A stretch of DNA of 64,000 bases from Rhizomys pruinosus (lineage: Eukaryota; Chordata; Mammalia; Rodentia; Spalacidae). The DNA lies in assembly GCA_009823505.1 (NCBI GenBank), contig VZQC01005680.1, positions 4,026,689 to 4,090,688 of the forward strand, in the 5' to 3' direction. Numbering within the stretch: position 1 is the first letter of the stretch; every line of letters starts with the position of its first letter. Positions 21,326 through 31,816 of the stretch are shown here, piece after piece. A program made the translations under genes and the position numbers. The notes below the pieces were generated by a model that saw only the letters and a program-made list of their open reading frames with translations, ran no database searches and was not told the origin of the DNA.

Positions 21326-21535
21326 GGGCTTGAAGAGATGTCTCAGTGGTTAAGAGCACTGGCTACTCTCACAGAGGAGATGGGTTCACTTCCCAGCAGC
21401 CACACGGTAGCTAACCACCTGTATCTGCAGTTCCAAGGGATCTGACACTATTTTCAGGCATTGTATATGACACAGGTGCACTTACATACATGCACGCAAT
21501 ACATTCACACACGCGAAATAAAAATAATAAGTAAA
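21326..21535 (+). repeat. B2 SINE
   Basis: GGGGCTTGAAGAGATGTCTCAG to a GAAATAAAAATAATAAG tail, directly following the B1. Confidence 0.88.
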
Positions 21536-21832
21536 AACAAACTAAGAAACAAAAATGTGATTTGGAGTTTATGTGTACTAGCAATGAATATTTGAAACTT
21601 TAATTCCTTATGATAGTCACACAAATCGCCATTAAATCTTTAAGTACAAAACTAGCAAATTCTGTGTAGGGCATATATGCCAAAGATATAGAAATATGAT
21701 CAATAAAATTTGTTCAATTACCTAATAAAATAAGCATAGTCACCCACTAAGAGATTAGATATTGTTAAGATGTTAATTATTCGCAAATCAATTTATGAAT
21801 TCAGTGAAAAGCAATTCTAAAATCTGTATAGT
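21536..21832. other. Unassigned AT-rich stretch
   Basis: No repeat or gene recognised. Confidence 0.4.
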
Positions 21833-21833
21833 G

Positions 21834-22005
21834 GGACCAGTGACGTGGCTCAGTGGGTAGAGGGGCGTGCGTAGGAAGCTGGGGGGGGCGTCAGGGGTAG
21901 GTAATTCATGGGAGGCAGTTCTCTCCTTATAACATGTGGGCCGCCAAAATCAAACTCGGGCTGTCAGGCTTGGTGGCAAGTGCCTTAGCATCTTTCCAGC
22001 ACACA
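21834..22005. repeat. Two RSINE1 pieces in opposite orientation
   Basis: Plus-strand head GGGACCAGTGACGTGGCTCAG (21834-21866) is followed by a minus-strand RSINE1 piece with CAAACTCGGGCTGTCAGGC (about 21870-22005), separated by a G-rich patch. Confidence 0.6.
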
Positions 22006-22424
22006 TAATCTTGTCACCAAGTTTCTAGAACAGTTGGATATTAACAAGCCAATGGATGCACCTCGATTCATATCTTGGGACCATATACAGAAATGGGTCC
22101 TAGAATGTATTAAGAGCAAACCATAAAACTTCCTGGAGAAAATCTTTGTCTGATTGAGGGTGACAGGATATCAAAACCACAATCCTTAAAAAAGAATAAA
22201 AGAAAAAAAGCAAAGATAAATTGTGCTTTTTCAGAATTTAAAATCTTTACGTTCAGAAGACACTATTCAAAGAATGAAAAGATCAACTACAACCTGTCAC
22301 AAAATACTTCTGAAACACATTTATCAGAAGTCTAGCTTCAAGGATACAGAAAGTTCTCTCAAGGCCCAAACAGAAAGAAAATATACAGCTCGATTAAAAA
22401 TTAATAGTAAAAAAAGGGGGGGGG
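22006..22424. other. Unassigned A-rich stretch, possible L1 remnant
   Basis: ATACAGAAATGGGTCCTAGAA, TCCTGGAGAAAATCTTTGTC and TCAAAGAATGAAAAGATCAAC have the feel of decayed L1 ORF2 (endogenous LINE 3' coding end), but frames are broken and I cannot confirm it. Confidence 0.35.
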
Positions 22425-22640
22425 GACTTGGTGAACTGGAACCATGGCACTGGGCTCTTACAGACCCAGATTCAGTTCCCAGCACTTCCATGATGGTGAA
22501 CAACCATCTATAACTCCAGTTCCAGGTCATCTGATGCACTCTTCTGGCCTTTATGGGCATTGCATATACATGGTGCGCTTACATAAATGCAAGCAAAACA
22601 CCCATATACATAAAATATTAACCAATCATCAATAAATAAA
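22425..22640 (+). repeat. B2 SINE, diverged
   Basis: GATTCAGTTCCCAGCACTTCC, CTATAACTCCAGTTCCAGG, ACTCTTCTGGCCTTTATGGG and an ATAAATAAATAATTT tail. A G-run precedes the weak head. Confidence 0.8.
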
Positions 22641-22654
22641 TAATTTAAAAATAG

Positions 22655-22862
22655 AGGTTGGGGAAATGACATAGTTGGAAAATGCTTGCTGTGCAAACAT
22701 GAGGACCTGAATTTGTTTCTCCAGAACCCGTATAAAAAAGCAGCCACTATAATCCCAGTACTGGGGAGATGGACGCTGATGGATCCCTGGAGTTCTCTGG
22801 CCAACCAGACTAGTCTAATCAGTGAGCTCCAGACTAGTGAGAGACCTTGTTTCAAAGACAAA
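22655..22862 (+). repeat. B4-type SINE
   Basis: GAGGTTGGGGAAATGACATAG, TGCTGTGCAAACATGAGGACC, AGCAGCCACTATAATCCCAG and GAGAGACCTTGTTTCAAAG. Confidence 0.82.
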
Positions 22863-22866
22863 ACAG

Positions 22867-23108
22867 GGGCTGGAGAGATAGCCTAGCGGTTAAGAGCACC
22901 GACGCTCTTGCAGAGGACCCGGGTTCGATCCCCAGCACCCACATGGCGGCTAAGAACCGTCTGTAACTCCAATTCCAGGAGAACTCCAGTTCCAGGGGAA
23001 TACGAGACCCTCTTCTGACCTCCGCGGCATTGCACGACACGGGTGCACAGACCTGCATGCAGACAGTACATTCATACACATACAAAAATAAAAAAAATAA
23101 AAAAAAAG
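22867..23108 (+). mobile_element. B2 SINE (17-bp duplication subfamily)
   Basis: GGGGCTGGAGAGATAGCCTAG, GGTTCGATCCCC and the doubled AACTCCA-TTCCAGG-G motif at about 22965-22998, then an AAAAATAAAAAAA tail. It inserted at the 3' end of the B4; a TSD is not obvious. Confidence 0.92.
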
Positions 23109-23568
23109 TAAGTCATAATATCAAGCAGATCATCAGATAAAGGAAGAAAACAGATATATAAGCTAAAAGTTAAAATATAATCTGGCACCTTCAGATCTGG
23201 ACATGTCCATGGGTGAATGGAAAAATAGAACTTCTTGGGGGTGCAGGTGATGGTTTGTGTGATGATTTGCAAAAGGTGATGGTTCAGTTCTCTGGAATAT
23301 TATTAAGAGGACCTTGAACAGTGTGTACATAGGGGACAAGCCATGAGCTGAGGGGAAAAGGTGAGAAACAGCATAGTACATGGGGACAGAGAGGCCAGGT
23401 CACAGAGAACTGGGTCTGCACTGTTAAGAAACTTGAATTTCACCCTATGAACAATCCACTAATTTCCATGTAGGGGAGTCTTAGAAGGGCATCATGTATA
23501 GAAAAGGCAATTTCTGAAACTTGTGCAGCCTCCATGATGAACTGGGGAAGAGTCAGCACTGGCTCCCA
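23109..23568. other. No feature recognised
   Basis: Unassigned single-copy-looking sequence before the minisatellite. Confidence 0.4.
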
Positions 23569-23571
23569 AAA

Positions 23572-23751
23572 GACCAGGTCGGGATCCTTACGTAGACCAG
23601 GTCGGGATCCTTACGTAGACCAGGTCGGGATCCTTACGTAGGCCAGGTCGGGATCCTTACGTAGACCAGGTCGGGATCCTTACGTAGGCCAGGTCGGGAT
23701 CCTTACGTAGGCCAGGTCGGGATCCTTACGTAGGCCAGGTCGGGATCCTTA
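23572..23751. repeat. 23-bp minisatellite, nearly 8 copies
   Basis: The unit is ACCAGGTCGGGATCCTTACG plus TAG, almost identical from copy to copy apart from A/G at one position (GTAGACC or GTAGGCC). Each unit has two CpGs and contains GGATCC and TACGTA palindromes. Confidence 0.98.
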
Positions 23752-23752
23752 N
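23752..23752. other. Ambiguous base N
   Basis: The only N in the window sits exactly where the 23-bp minisatellite meets the ID-derived array, so copy number on either side may be mis-assembled. Confidence 0.99.
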
Positions 23753-24090
23753 GGTAGAGCACCTGCCTAGAATCCCCCAGTGAGTGGCTGGGGTGTGGCT
23801 CAGTGGTAGAGCACCTGCCTAGAATCCCCCAGTGAGAGGCTGGGGTGTGGCTCAGTGGTAGAGCACCTGCCTAGAATCCCCCAGTGAGGGGCTGGGGTGT
23901 GGCTCAGTGGTAGAGCACCTGCCTAGAATCCCCCAGTGAGAGGCTGGGTTGTGGCTCAGTGGTAAGGCAGTCGCATGGAATCACCCAGTAAGGAGGGTGG
24001 TGTGTGGTTTGGTAGTGTTTGCCTAGCATACATGATTTCTTTGACTTCAATACCCAGTACTGCCAAACAAACAAACAAACAACAAACAAA
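23753..24090 (+). repeat. ID-derived tandem array 1 (52-bp unit)
   Basis: Four or more copies of a unit beginning GGCTGGGGTGTGGCTCAGTG and ending AATCCCCCAGTGAG. The unit looks like a rodent ID element (tRNA-Ala-like) whose middle has been deleted while the A-box-like TGGCTCAGTGG is kept. The last, diverged unit ends in a (CAAA)n tail at 24062-24092. Confidence 0.92.
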
Positions 24091-24092
24091 CA

Positions 24093-24780
24093 GTTTTATT
24101 ATTTTAGTTTATTAAAAAATCAGATCCTATGAGATTCTCTTTGCTTGCTCTATGGGTCTGAATTAATTTCACATTGTTATAGGAGGCGGATGAGCAAAAA
24201 AACTAATGAAGAGATGCCCTAGCCCACCCTAGGCCAAGTTTCCATAGCTGACTTCCTATGAGTTTAAATATTTCAGAACCTGTCCACTTCCTGGAAGTGC
24301 CCTGGAGACTGGTGATCTCCTTTCCTGTCCATAGTAAGTCCTTGTGCTTTGGGGGTGGGGTGGGTGACACATAATGATCCAACTCTCATGAATAGTTCAC
24401 TGTGCTCCAACATAGAATTTACCTCTCCATGCTGATATTATTACTGTAATAAGTGAGCCACTGTCATTCTATTTCATAATAAAATAGGTTTCTGCTTTCT
24501 TCTGATGCTGCCCAGAGGGTATAAGCTGGAATTTGCCTTGAACAGGAAGGGCAGCCTTAGAGTTTTATGGAAAGAGTCTGACTGTAGAAGGGAAAAAATA
24601 ATATATTTTCCTCACGCTTGGCAAGCTTCAGGACTGAAAAGAGGTGGATTAATAAGAGAAAAGCATAAAACAAAAAGATTAATAAGAGAAATGAAATTAT
24701 ATCATCTGTAGGTGTTGTGTGACTCTTCCTGGGAAGATGTGACCAAACATCTATTCACTTCATCTAGGGGACCAAGGACA
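24093..24780. other. Repeat-poor stretch
   Basis: No recognised repeat or gene. Confidence 0.4.
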
Positions 24781-24789
24781 GAGCAAAGC

Positions 24790-25260
24790 ACAGACACCTG
24801 CAAAGTCCAGTTGGTAAGCCAATGAGTTTATTGGGCTCACTTACAGGAGTGTGGGTGAGGGGGTCACTTAAAGGAGTGTGGATGAATGGTTACTTACAGG
24901 AGTGTGGGTGAGGGGTCACTTACAGAAGAAATGACTCACAGACAGCTGCATTGCTAAAGCCACCCCAGCATGGGTGACAGCTCACGAAAGCTGGAGTACA
25001 CCACACAACCTGCAGGCAGCTGGACAGGTTGGAAGTGTCCTTTTCAGTCAGCTTAGTTAGTCTGAGAGCATCCTTCAGCAGTTCTTAGTGCTTGCATATG
25101 TGTGGGGAGGGAGGGTCCTAGAGCATCAGCCAGTTTCAGAGACTTCCTGAAGCTACTGAATTGTTTACTTCCTGAGCTCAAGGAGTTTCCGCAGGAGTGT
25201 TTCTGCTCTCTTTAGAACATCCCCTGTCTCACTGAGCTTCCTTCCAAGATAGAATTCCTT
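24790..25260. repeat. Unclassified rodent interspersed repeat with a short internal tandem
   Basis: CCAATGAGTTTATTGGGCTC, GACTCACAGACAGCTGC and CCAGCATGGGTGACAGCTC resemble a common rodent dispersed repeat that I cannot name. Within it, 24838-24924 holds three imperfect copies of a 24-28 bp unit around CTTACAGGAGTGTGGGTGAG. Confidence 0.45.
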
Positions 25261-25277
25261 ATCTGAGAAGAAATTGC

Positions 25278-25545
25278 TGCGTAACAGCAGGAAAATAGAT
25301 GGAACTGGAAATCATCATATTAAGCAAAATGAACTACACTCAGAAAGACAGATACTGTTTGTTTTCTTTTACATGTTGATGTATGCTTATGTACATATAG
25401 GTGAATAAAGGACATATGTGTGAAATAAAAATCACATGAACATAGGGGACGATTTGGAAGAAAGAAAGGTATTAATGGGTGGAGGGAGGGAGGATGGGGA
25501 AAATGAGAGGGTATGGGGGTATTATGGGTACTTGTGGCTGTCAAC
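25278..25545 (+). repeat. L1 3' end fragment
   Basis: AGATGGAACTGGAAATCATC..TTAAGCAAAATGAACTACAC..CAGAAAGACAGATACTG is the conserved stretch at the end of L1 ORF2/start of the 3' UTR, followed by a G-rich GGGTGGAGGGAGGGAGG region. Confidence 0.72.
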
Positions 25546-26215
25546 TCAACAGGGTTTAGGATCACCTAGAACGCATCTTTGGGTGTGGATCTATAGCAGA
25601 GACAGAGTTTAGGATCACCTAGGACGCATCTTTGGGTGTGGATCTGTAGCAGAGACAGAGTTTAGGGTCACCTAGGACGCATCTTTGGGTGTGGATCTGT
25701 AGCATAGACAGAGTTTAGGATCACCTAGGACGCATCTTTGGGTGTGGATCTGTAGCATAGACAGAGTTTAGGATCACCTAGGACGCATCTTTGGGTGTGG
25801 ATCTGTAGCAGAGACAGAGTTTAGGATCACCTAGGATGCATCTTTGGGTGTGGATCTATAGCAGAGACAGAGTTTAGGATCACCTAGGCTGCATCTTTGG
25901 GTATGGATCTGTAGCAGAGTTTCTAGTGTGGGTTAATTGAAGTGGGAAGACCCACCCTGACTGTGGGCAGCACCATCCCATGGGCTGGGGTCCTGGACTG
26001 AATGAAAAGGAGAAAGTGAGCTGAGCACCAGCATTCATCTCTCTGCTTCCTGACTGTGGATGCCATGTGAACAGCTGCCTCACCTTCCTACCGCCATGCC
26101 TTCCCACCATAATGGACTGTGTCCTCAATCTCTGAGCCAGAATAATCTCTTCTTTTCCTAAATCTCCTTTGTCAGGTGTTTTGTCACAGCAACAAGGAAA
26201 GTAACTAATATAGCT
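25546..26215. mobile_element. hAT-Charlie MITE expanded by a 53-bp minisatellite
   Basis: Starts GTGGCTGTCAACTCAACAGG and ends with GTCACAGCAACAAGGAAAG/TAACTAATA. The body CACCATCCCATGGGCTGGGG..GCACCAGCATTCATCTCTC matches 61290-61550 and the reverse of 10560-10700. The minisatellite lies in its first third. Confidence 0.82.
25554..25918. repeat. 53-bp minisatellite, about 6.9 copies
   Basis: Unit starts GTTTAGGATCACCTAGGACG and contains CATCTTTGGGTGTGGATCTG. Copies begin at 25554, 25607, 25660, 25713, 25766, 25819 and 25872 (partial), an exact 53-base spacing with few substitutions. Confidence 0.97.
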
Positions 26216-26254
26216 CTCAGACTACTTTATATATAAAGAATTGAAAACTAGATT

Positions 26255-26755
26255 TTTTTTTCTTGGATACTTGTGTGTGGTGTGCTTACCTATAGTGCTT
26301 ACCTGTACATATATTAGTATATGAGTGTATGGAGACCAGACGTCTTCCTTAATTGTTCTCCATGTTATTTATTGAAGCAGATTCTCTCTACTGAGCCTGA
26401 AGTTTATCAGTTATGACTAGTCTAGCTGGCCAGCTTGCCTGGTGATCCCTTGTGTCTGTTTCCTGAATTATAAGATTATAGATAGCTGCTGTGCTTGCCC
26501 GATTCTTTTTTTTTTTTTTCTTTTTTTGGTCTTTTCGAGACAGGGTCTCCCTGTAGCTCTAGCTGTCCTGGAACTCACTTTGTAGACCAGGCTGGCCTTG
26601 AACTCACAAAGATCCGCCTGCCTCTGCCTCCCAAGTGCTAGGATTAAAGGCATACGCCACCATACCCAGCTGTGTTTGCCCGATTTTTACATGGGTACTG
26701 GGCATTCAAACTCTGGTCTTCATGTTTCATAGTAAGCTGTTTATCTAGTGAGCCA
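26255..26755 (-). repeat. B4-type SINE split by a B1
   Basis: Left part (26255-26500) has reversed B4 sequence; right part (26671-26755) resumes with GCATTCAAACTCTGGTCTTC and CTAGTGAGCCATTTCCCAAG. A B1 separates them. Confidence 0.65.
26507..26670 (-). mobile_element. B1 SINE nested in a B4
   Basis: Poly-T, GAGACAGGGTCTCCCTGTAG..GGCATACGCCACCATACCC. Direct repeats TGCTTGCCCGATTCTT and TGTTTGCCCGATTTTT flank it. Confidence 0.92.
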
Positions 26756-27522
26756 TTTCCCAAGATCATGAAAATTAAATTATTTAAATAAATTATCTAG
26801 TGTCAGGATTCAAATAGAAGTAATTTGACTTAAGAGATTACCTTACCTATTTGGGTAGACATTTCTGTAGCTAATTTAGACCCTTGCTGTGCTGTAAGTT
26901 AATTTCCCTAAGATGTGGTCTTATAAAATTGGAATCATATGTCTACATATTTGGGAGCCTGTAGAAAGCACTCATTCATTATCTAGTGTGACCTATTCAT
27001 TTTACAGAGAAGGTGACCAGGCCCCAAAGAGGCCAAAGACCTTGTGTCTAGAACATGGAACATGTCAGAAGGAAGATCTTGCAAATACCCAGAGCACCAA
27101 ACACTAAGGAACTCCAGCCAGCTGTCTGTCTTGGAAACCCTCTATCTTGGGACAAAAATATTCTTTGATGCAGCCACAATGCATCCAAAAGCTGTTCAAA
27201 ATATTCCCTTGCTGTAGCAACAAATAATTCATAATGTCGTTACCTGTCTGATGCCTTTTGAAGCAGCACTACCCCCAAGAGTGTTCTGTCACCAGAGTGA
27301 CAGGCCCTCATGTTGTACAACTCACAGAAGGTGACATTCGGCTTTTGTGCTTTAAAAGGCCCAAGATAGATCACAGAAAATGCCAGTTCGTTCCAGAAAG
27401 CAGAAAGCTGACTTTAGGTCATCCAATAGATGAAGAAGGGAAAACATTTGATAATATTTATTTACTTTGGCCATTGTAATCTGCTCCATTTGTGATTTGG
27501 TTATGAAAAGTGTTCTACAAAG
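26756..27522. other. Repeat-poor stretch
   Basis: No recognised repeat. Short frames such as 27258-27479 (73 codons) have no known domain. Confidence 0.4.
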
Positions 27523-27560
27523 GCTGGGGAGATGGCTCAGCTGGTCAAGTGCTTGTTTAA
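27523..27560 (+). repeat. SINE head fragment
   Basis: GGCTGGGGAGATGGCTCAGC-TGGTCAAGTGCTTG followed by an A-rich run in which the next B2 inserted. Confidence 0.6.
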
Positions 27561-27573
27561 AAAAACAAACAGA

Positions 27574-27823
27574 GGGCTGGAGAGATGGCCTAGCGGTTAA
27601 GAGCGCCGACTGCTCTTGCAGAGGACCCGGGTTCGATCCCCAGCACCCACATGGCGGCCAAGAACCGTCTGAAACTCCAATTCCAGGAGAACTCCAGTTC
27701 CAGGGGAATCCCACACCCTCTTCTGACCTCTGTGGCATTGCACGACACGGGTGCACAGACTTGCATGCAGACAGTACATTCGTACACATACAGAAATAAA
27801 ATTAAAAAAAATTAAAAAAAACC
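27574..27823 (+). mobile_element. B2 SINE (17-bp duplication subfamily) with 11-bp TSD
   Basis: GGGCTGGAGAGATGGCCTAG head, doubled AACTCCA-TTCCAGG-G motif, ATTAAAAAAAATTAAAA tail. AAACAAACAGA repeats at 27563-27573 and 27824-27834, although the A-rich context weakens this TSD. Confidence 0.92.
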
Positions 27824-27849
27824 AAACAAACAGAAACCCAAAACCAAAG

Positions 27850-28085
27850 AGCTGGGCAGAGTGGCATGCACTTGTAATCCCAGAGCTGCGGAGACAGAGA
27901 CAGGTGGATCTCTGTCAGCCTTGGATATGCTGGGAGTGGTGGTGCATGCCTTTAATCCGCACTTGGGAGGCAGAGGCAGGTGGATCTTTGTGAGTTCAAG
28001 GTCAGCCTGGTCTATAGACTGAGTTCCAGGACAGCTGGGGCTACAGGGAGACCCTGTCTCGAAAAGACCAAAAAATAAATAAATA
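27850..28085 (+). repeat. B1 pair (partial B1 followed by full B1)
   Basis: GCTGGGCAGAGTGGCATGCA..ACAGGTGGATCTCTGTCAGC (left, truncated) runs into GCTGGGAGTGGTGGTGCATG..ACCCTGTCTCGAAAAGACC (right, complete). Confidence 0.88.
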
Positions 28086-28101
28086 AAAATGAAAGACCCT
28101 G

Positions 28102-28320
28102 GGGCTGGAGAGACGGCTCAGTGGTTAAAGCACTTGCTGCTCTTCCAGAGGACCCGAGTTCAGTTCCTAGTACACACATGGGGTGGTTCACAACCACCTG
28201 TAATTGCAGTTCCAGGGGACCAGATGTCCTCTTCCAGCCTCTGTGGGTACCTGCAGACATGCGGCATGCACTCACACGCACACATACACATAAATTTAAA
28301 AAAAGTTTTTTTAAAAACTT
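28102..28320 (+). repeat. B2 SINE
   Basis: GGGGCTGGAGAGACGGCTCAG, GAGTTCAGTTCCTAGTACAC, TTCCAGCCTCTGTGGGTACC and an AAATTTAAAAAAAG tail. Confidence 0.9.
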
Positions 28321-28605
28321 TTAAAAAGTGAGAAGCCCTACCTTAAAACACCAAGGTAGAATACAGACCCGTACCACACCTGCCCCCAAGTTGGCTAATT
28401 CTTCATGTCCAGTACAGAAGACAGTTACATTTTTCTTTAAAGTTCTACATCACAAATATTTTCATTTTTTTACAGGCTGTGCATTCTGGTATAGCTGCCT
28501 ACTCAATTTTGTCTTTGTAGGCACAGTTAACATGTAAAAAGATAAACATAGCCATGCTTCAGAACACTAAAGACAGCCATAAGCTAGAGTGGGAGCACAG
28601 GGTGT
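28321..28605. other. No feature recognised
   Basis: Unassigned sequence. Confidence 0.4.
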
Positions 28606-28606
28606 T

Positions 28607-28662
28607 CTGTTAGTTGCTTTGGGCTTATTGTGACTGAAATACATCCCAGAAAACACTTATGT
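28607..28662. repeat. URR1 terminal fragment
   Basis: CTGTTAGTTGCTTTGGGCTTATTGTGACTG is the URR1 end; the body is absent, replaced by a B4. Confidence 0.5.
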
Positions 28663-28930
28663 GGACTGGGTGTAAGCCCAGTCAGTACAGTGGCCAGTGA
28701 GCATGGCCAGAGCCCTGGACTCCATCCCCAGCACTGCATAAAACCATTTGCATTGGTGGTGTGCATACCTATTATCTCAACTAGGGAGGCACAGACTGGT
28801 GGATCTGCCCAGGGCGTGCTGGCTAGCCAGCCTTGCCTGCTTGGTGATTTCCAGGCCAGTGAGAGACCCTGGCTAAAAGAAACAAGAACTATACCTGTTG
28901 AACAACATCTGAATTTGCCCTCTGGCCAGC

Positions 28931-28965
<35 letters not shown>
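28663..28965 (+). repeat. B4-type SINE with (CA)n tail
   Basis: GCATGGCCAGAGCCCTGGAC, CATTGGTGGTGTGCATACC, GAGACCCTGGCTAAAAG, TGCCCTCTGGCCAGCC and (CA)n at 28933-28962. Confidence 0.75.
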
Positions 28966-29039
28966 TGCATTCACACTCAGAAACACATGAGCAAATAAAT
29001 ACAAACACACAATAAACACACATTCACAAAATTGAATGG

Positions 29040-31200
29040 AAGATCTCTGTATATGATAAACAATATATCTGTCTGTTGCTTTAATTTATTACTGATTCCA
29101 ACCCAGGAGATTTGAATTGAATGAATATCTTCATCTCACAAGCTGTGTGAACTTGAAAATGACACCTAGTGTCTCTGAGTTTCCAGAGCTTCAACTTTGA
29201 ATGGTGGCATGGATACCTACAGTAGGAGATTGTTGTAAAGATGAAATAGGATTGTATATCAAAGCTTCACATTAAGACCTATTTTTAATGTATAAATACA
29301 TAGCAAAGTGCTTTTCTTCTAATATAAACGGAATTCTCACAGAGATTAACCCTAAGGGGTTTAATCCTGCAGCAGTTGGCACTGCCCTTGAAGTTATAAT
29401 CCACTGTGGAAATGGGGGATCATTTAGACGTTGTGAGAGTCTCAAAGGTTTGGGAAATGGATTTGTAGATGTCTTAAGGCTGCAATTTTATTTTATTTTT
29501 TTTTCTACTTCAACTACATATTCATTTGCAAAAGGGTTTTGATCCATACTTTCAATTATATCCGCAAATTAACTCAGAATGATCTAGATATGAAACATAC
29601 CATCATAAAACTTTCAGAGTCAAACAGAGGAAAATATATATGAGGTGGATTAAGCAAATATTTTGGGGTAAGACATCAAAAGTATGATCCATACAACAAA
29701 TAAATATATACATTTGATATATGTGGTAATAATAGATCACTGAAATTAGAAACTGTTGCTCTGCAAAAGGCACTGCTGGAAATTTGAAAAGACTCCCTAT
29801 AGAGTGGAATAAAATGTTTACAAATGAAATGTGTGACAAAGAATTTTGATACAACTGTCTTCTGGAGACTCATGGGTTAAAAAAAAAGGGGGGGGTACAG
29901 ATAGACATGAAACCTTCTCGTCAAAAACCTTGCAATTCAAATCTTAAAACTAACTATGGGAAAAGATTTGTGTGTTCCAACAGGACAAAATGTCACCAAC
30001 TTAACAGCTGAGAAGGAAAAGATACAGCTTTGCATTGAGTAGGATATACCAGAAAGTGCCAACTGAAAGGTTGACCCATCTGAACATCGAAAGGAAGAAA
30101 AGCCTCAGATTGCCATAAACATTGAACCCCTCTGTGGCCCCTACATGTAACAACTATTTATAATGAGTCCTAATGAAACTTACCTTCTAGGTGCCGCAAA
30201 GGTTTTGATATGAGAGACTTTCTTGCCTCCCCCCCAGAACAAGAAATATGACGATGATGAGGTCGCTCTCCAACTGTAAATTGGAGACAACTATTATAGA
30301 GGTAATCTCTTTAAGGCTGCAATTTTAATAAAACGTAAAAGCCTTATAAATTAAATTTTTCACACAAAAATTTGCTTTCTCACTACAAATAGAGATGGCT
30401 GCTAAGATCAATACTAAGGGGGACTGCATTATTTTAAATTTGATCCGTGGCGTTCTCCGGTGTGTTTCTGACAGTCACGTTAGGCGCCCTACACCCACTC
30501 ACCTCAAGAGATTCTAGCAGGATGGTTATTCAATAAAAATGTTCTTCTTAAACGTTGTGTGAGGCACCCAGACAACCGGATCTAATATTGTGCTGAAGGG
30601 CGCGAATATTCATTCTCCCCAATTGTTACCAGGAGTCCAATTTTAATTTGTTTGATATTTCTGTAGATGCCAAGGCTGGTTAATCTACCCATTGGAAGTT
30701 CTTAAGAACACGAACAGGGAATCTTCACAGAATTGCTGTGGAGTTTTAAAATGCTTGTGAATTACCCTGACAGACTTTTAGTTTTTAACTCACATTAAGT
30801 AGATTTTATTATTAACAAGAATAGGAGCAAATTAAAATGAAGCCATTAACATCTGAACTATACTGCATTTTTTTAAAAGCAAGTTTGAAAAATATTTGGG
30901 AAAATTCATTTTTGCCAAAAGTAGAGAAAAAAAATGTCCACACCAAAAAGGCAAGCTCGTTGTATTTATTACCAAGTATGCAGAAATATAACTTAAATGA
31001 AAGTGAATTGGATGAATAATTGGGGACTGAATTCTGGTTTTTGGTCAGTTTTTTACAAACCAATTTGCTATCAGATAATTCACTGTATGGTTAATTTGCA
31101 ATTTAAAAATTAAAACACTTCACTAGCTACACACAGAATGTGTTTACCTTGTTTTTTTCCTGTAGTGCTGGAGGCAGGCCCAAGGGTCTCCTGTATACTA
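29040..31200. other. Longest repeat-poor block (candidate conserved non-coding region)
   Basis: About 2.1 kb with almost no recognisable repeats except a short A/G homopolymer run at 29879-29896. AT-rich, with many TTAAT/ATTA cores. A CpG-containing patch lies at 30440-30615. No splice-consistent coding frame was found, so an intergenic or intronic regulatory block is the likelier reading. Confidence 0.4.
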
Positions 31201-31203
31201 GTT

Positions 31204-31532
31204 TGTTCTAGTCTGTTTTTCTGTTGCTGTGATAAAACACTGACCAAAAGCCATTTGGGAAGAAACAGTTAATTTCACCTTATACTTCAAGGTCACAGTT
31301 TATAGTTGAAGGAAGAGAGAGCAGGAACTTGAGCTGAAACTCCCCAGGCCTATGCTTAGCTAGCTGTCTGTACAGCACAGGCCCACCTGCCCAGCTAGGC
31401 CTCCCACATCAGTGAAAAAAACAAGAAAGTTCCTCACACATATGGCCACAAGCCAGTCAGACCTGGGCAATCATTCAGATGATGCTGGGCTGTGTCAAGT
31501 CGACAGCTGATACTAACTAGGACACAGTATCA
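31204..31532. mobile_element. URR1 hAT-Charlie MITE
   Basis: TTTTTCTGTTGCTGTGATAA, GACCAAAAGCCATTTGGG, GGCCCACCTGCCCAGC and GTGTCAAGTCGACAGCTG. Confidence 0.85.
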
Positions 31533-31539
31533 GCTGCCT

Positions 31540-31815
31540 CTCTCTTCCATGGTCTAGAATATGTGGCAGAAGCATCTTCAGGGAAGAGAGGTTTAATTTC
31601 AGTGCATAGTTTAAAGGGGACAGCCATCATGGTGGGAAAGCTGGATGGTTTGGTAGCTCAGGCCATGGTAGGGCTGGCAGTGGCTAGTCACGTCATAGTG
31701 GATCAGAAAACAGAGATCTCAGAATTGAATTGGAAATGTGTATCACCTTTAAGGGTCACCTAGGCAACATCAGAACTCTAGCTAAAAGGTTCCATAACTT
31801 CCCAAAACAGCACTA
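31540..31815. repeat. hAT MITE fragment
   Basis: GGGAAGAGAGGTTTAATTTC, CAGCCATCATGGTGGGAAAG and GCATAGTTTAAAGGGG recall the first half of a GTTTGAAT-subtype MITE; the B1 insertion follows. Confidence 0.5.
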
Positions 31816-31816
31816 C

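Noticed and set aside
23753..24000. Functional tRNA genes in the ID monomers
   Set aside because: The monomers keep an A-box-like sequence but lack the B box and cannot fold as complete tRNAs.
23572..24090. CRISPR-like regular repeats
   Set aside because: Units are directly abutting (23 bp and 52 bp) without unique spacers, and the context is rodent SINE DNA.
27352..27789. 145-codon minus-strand frame and similar repeated protein-like strings elsewhere
   Set aside because: The recurring protein strings at 3558, 22852, 27352, 54456 and 57590 are all reading frames of B2 SINEs.
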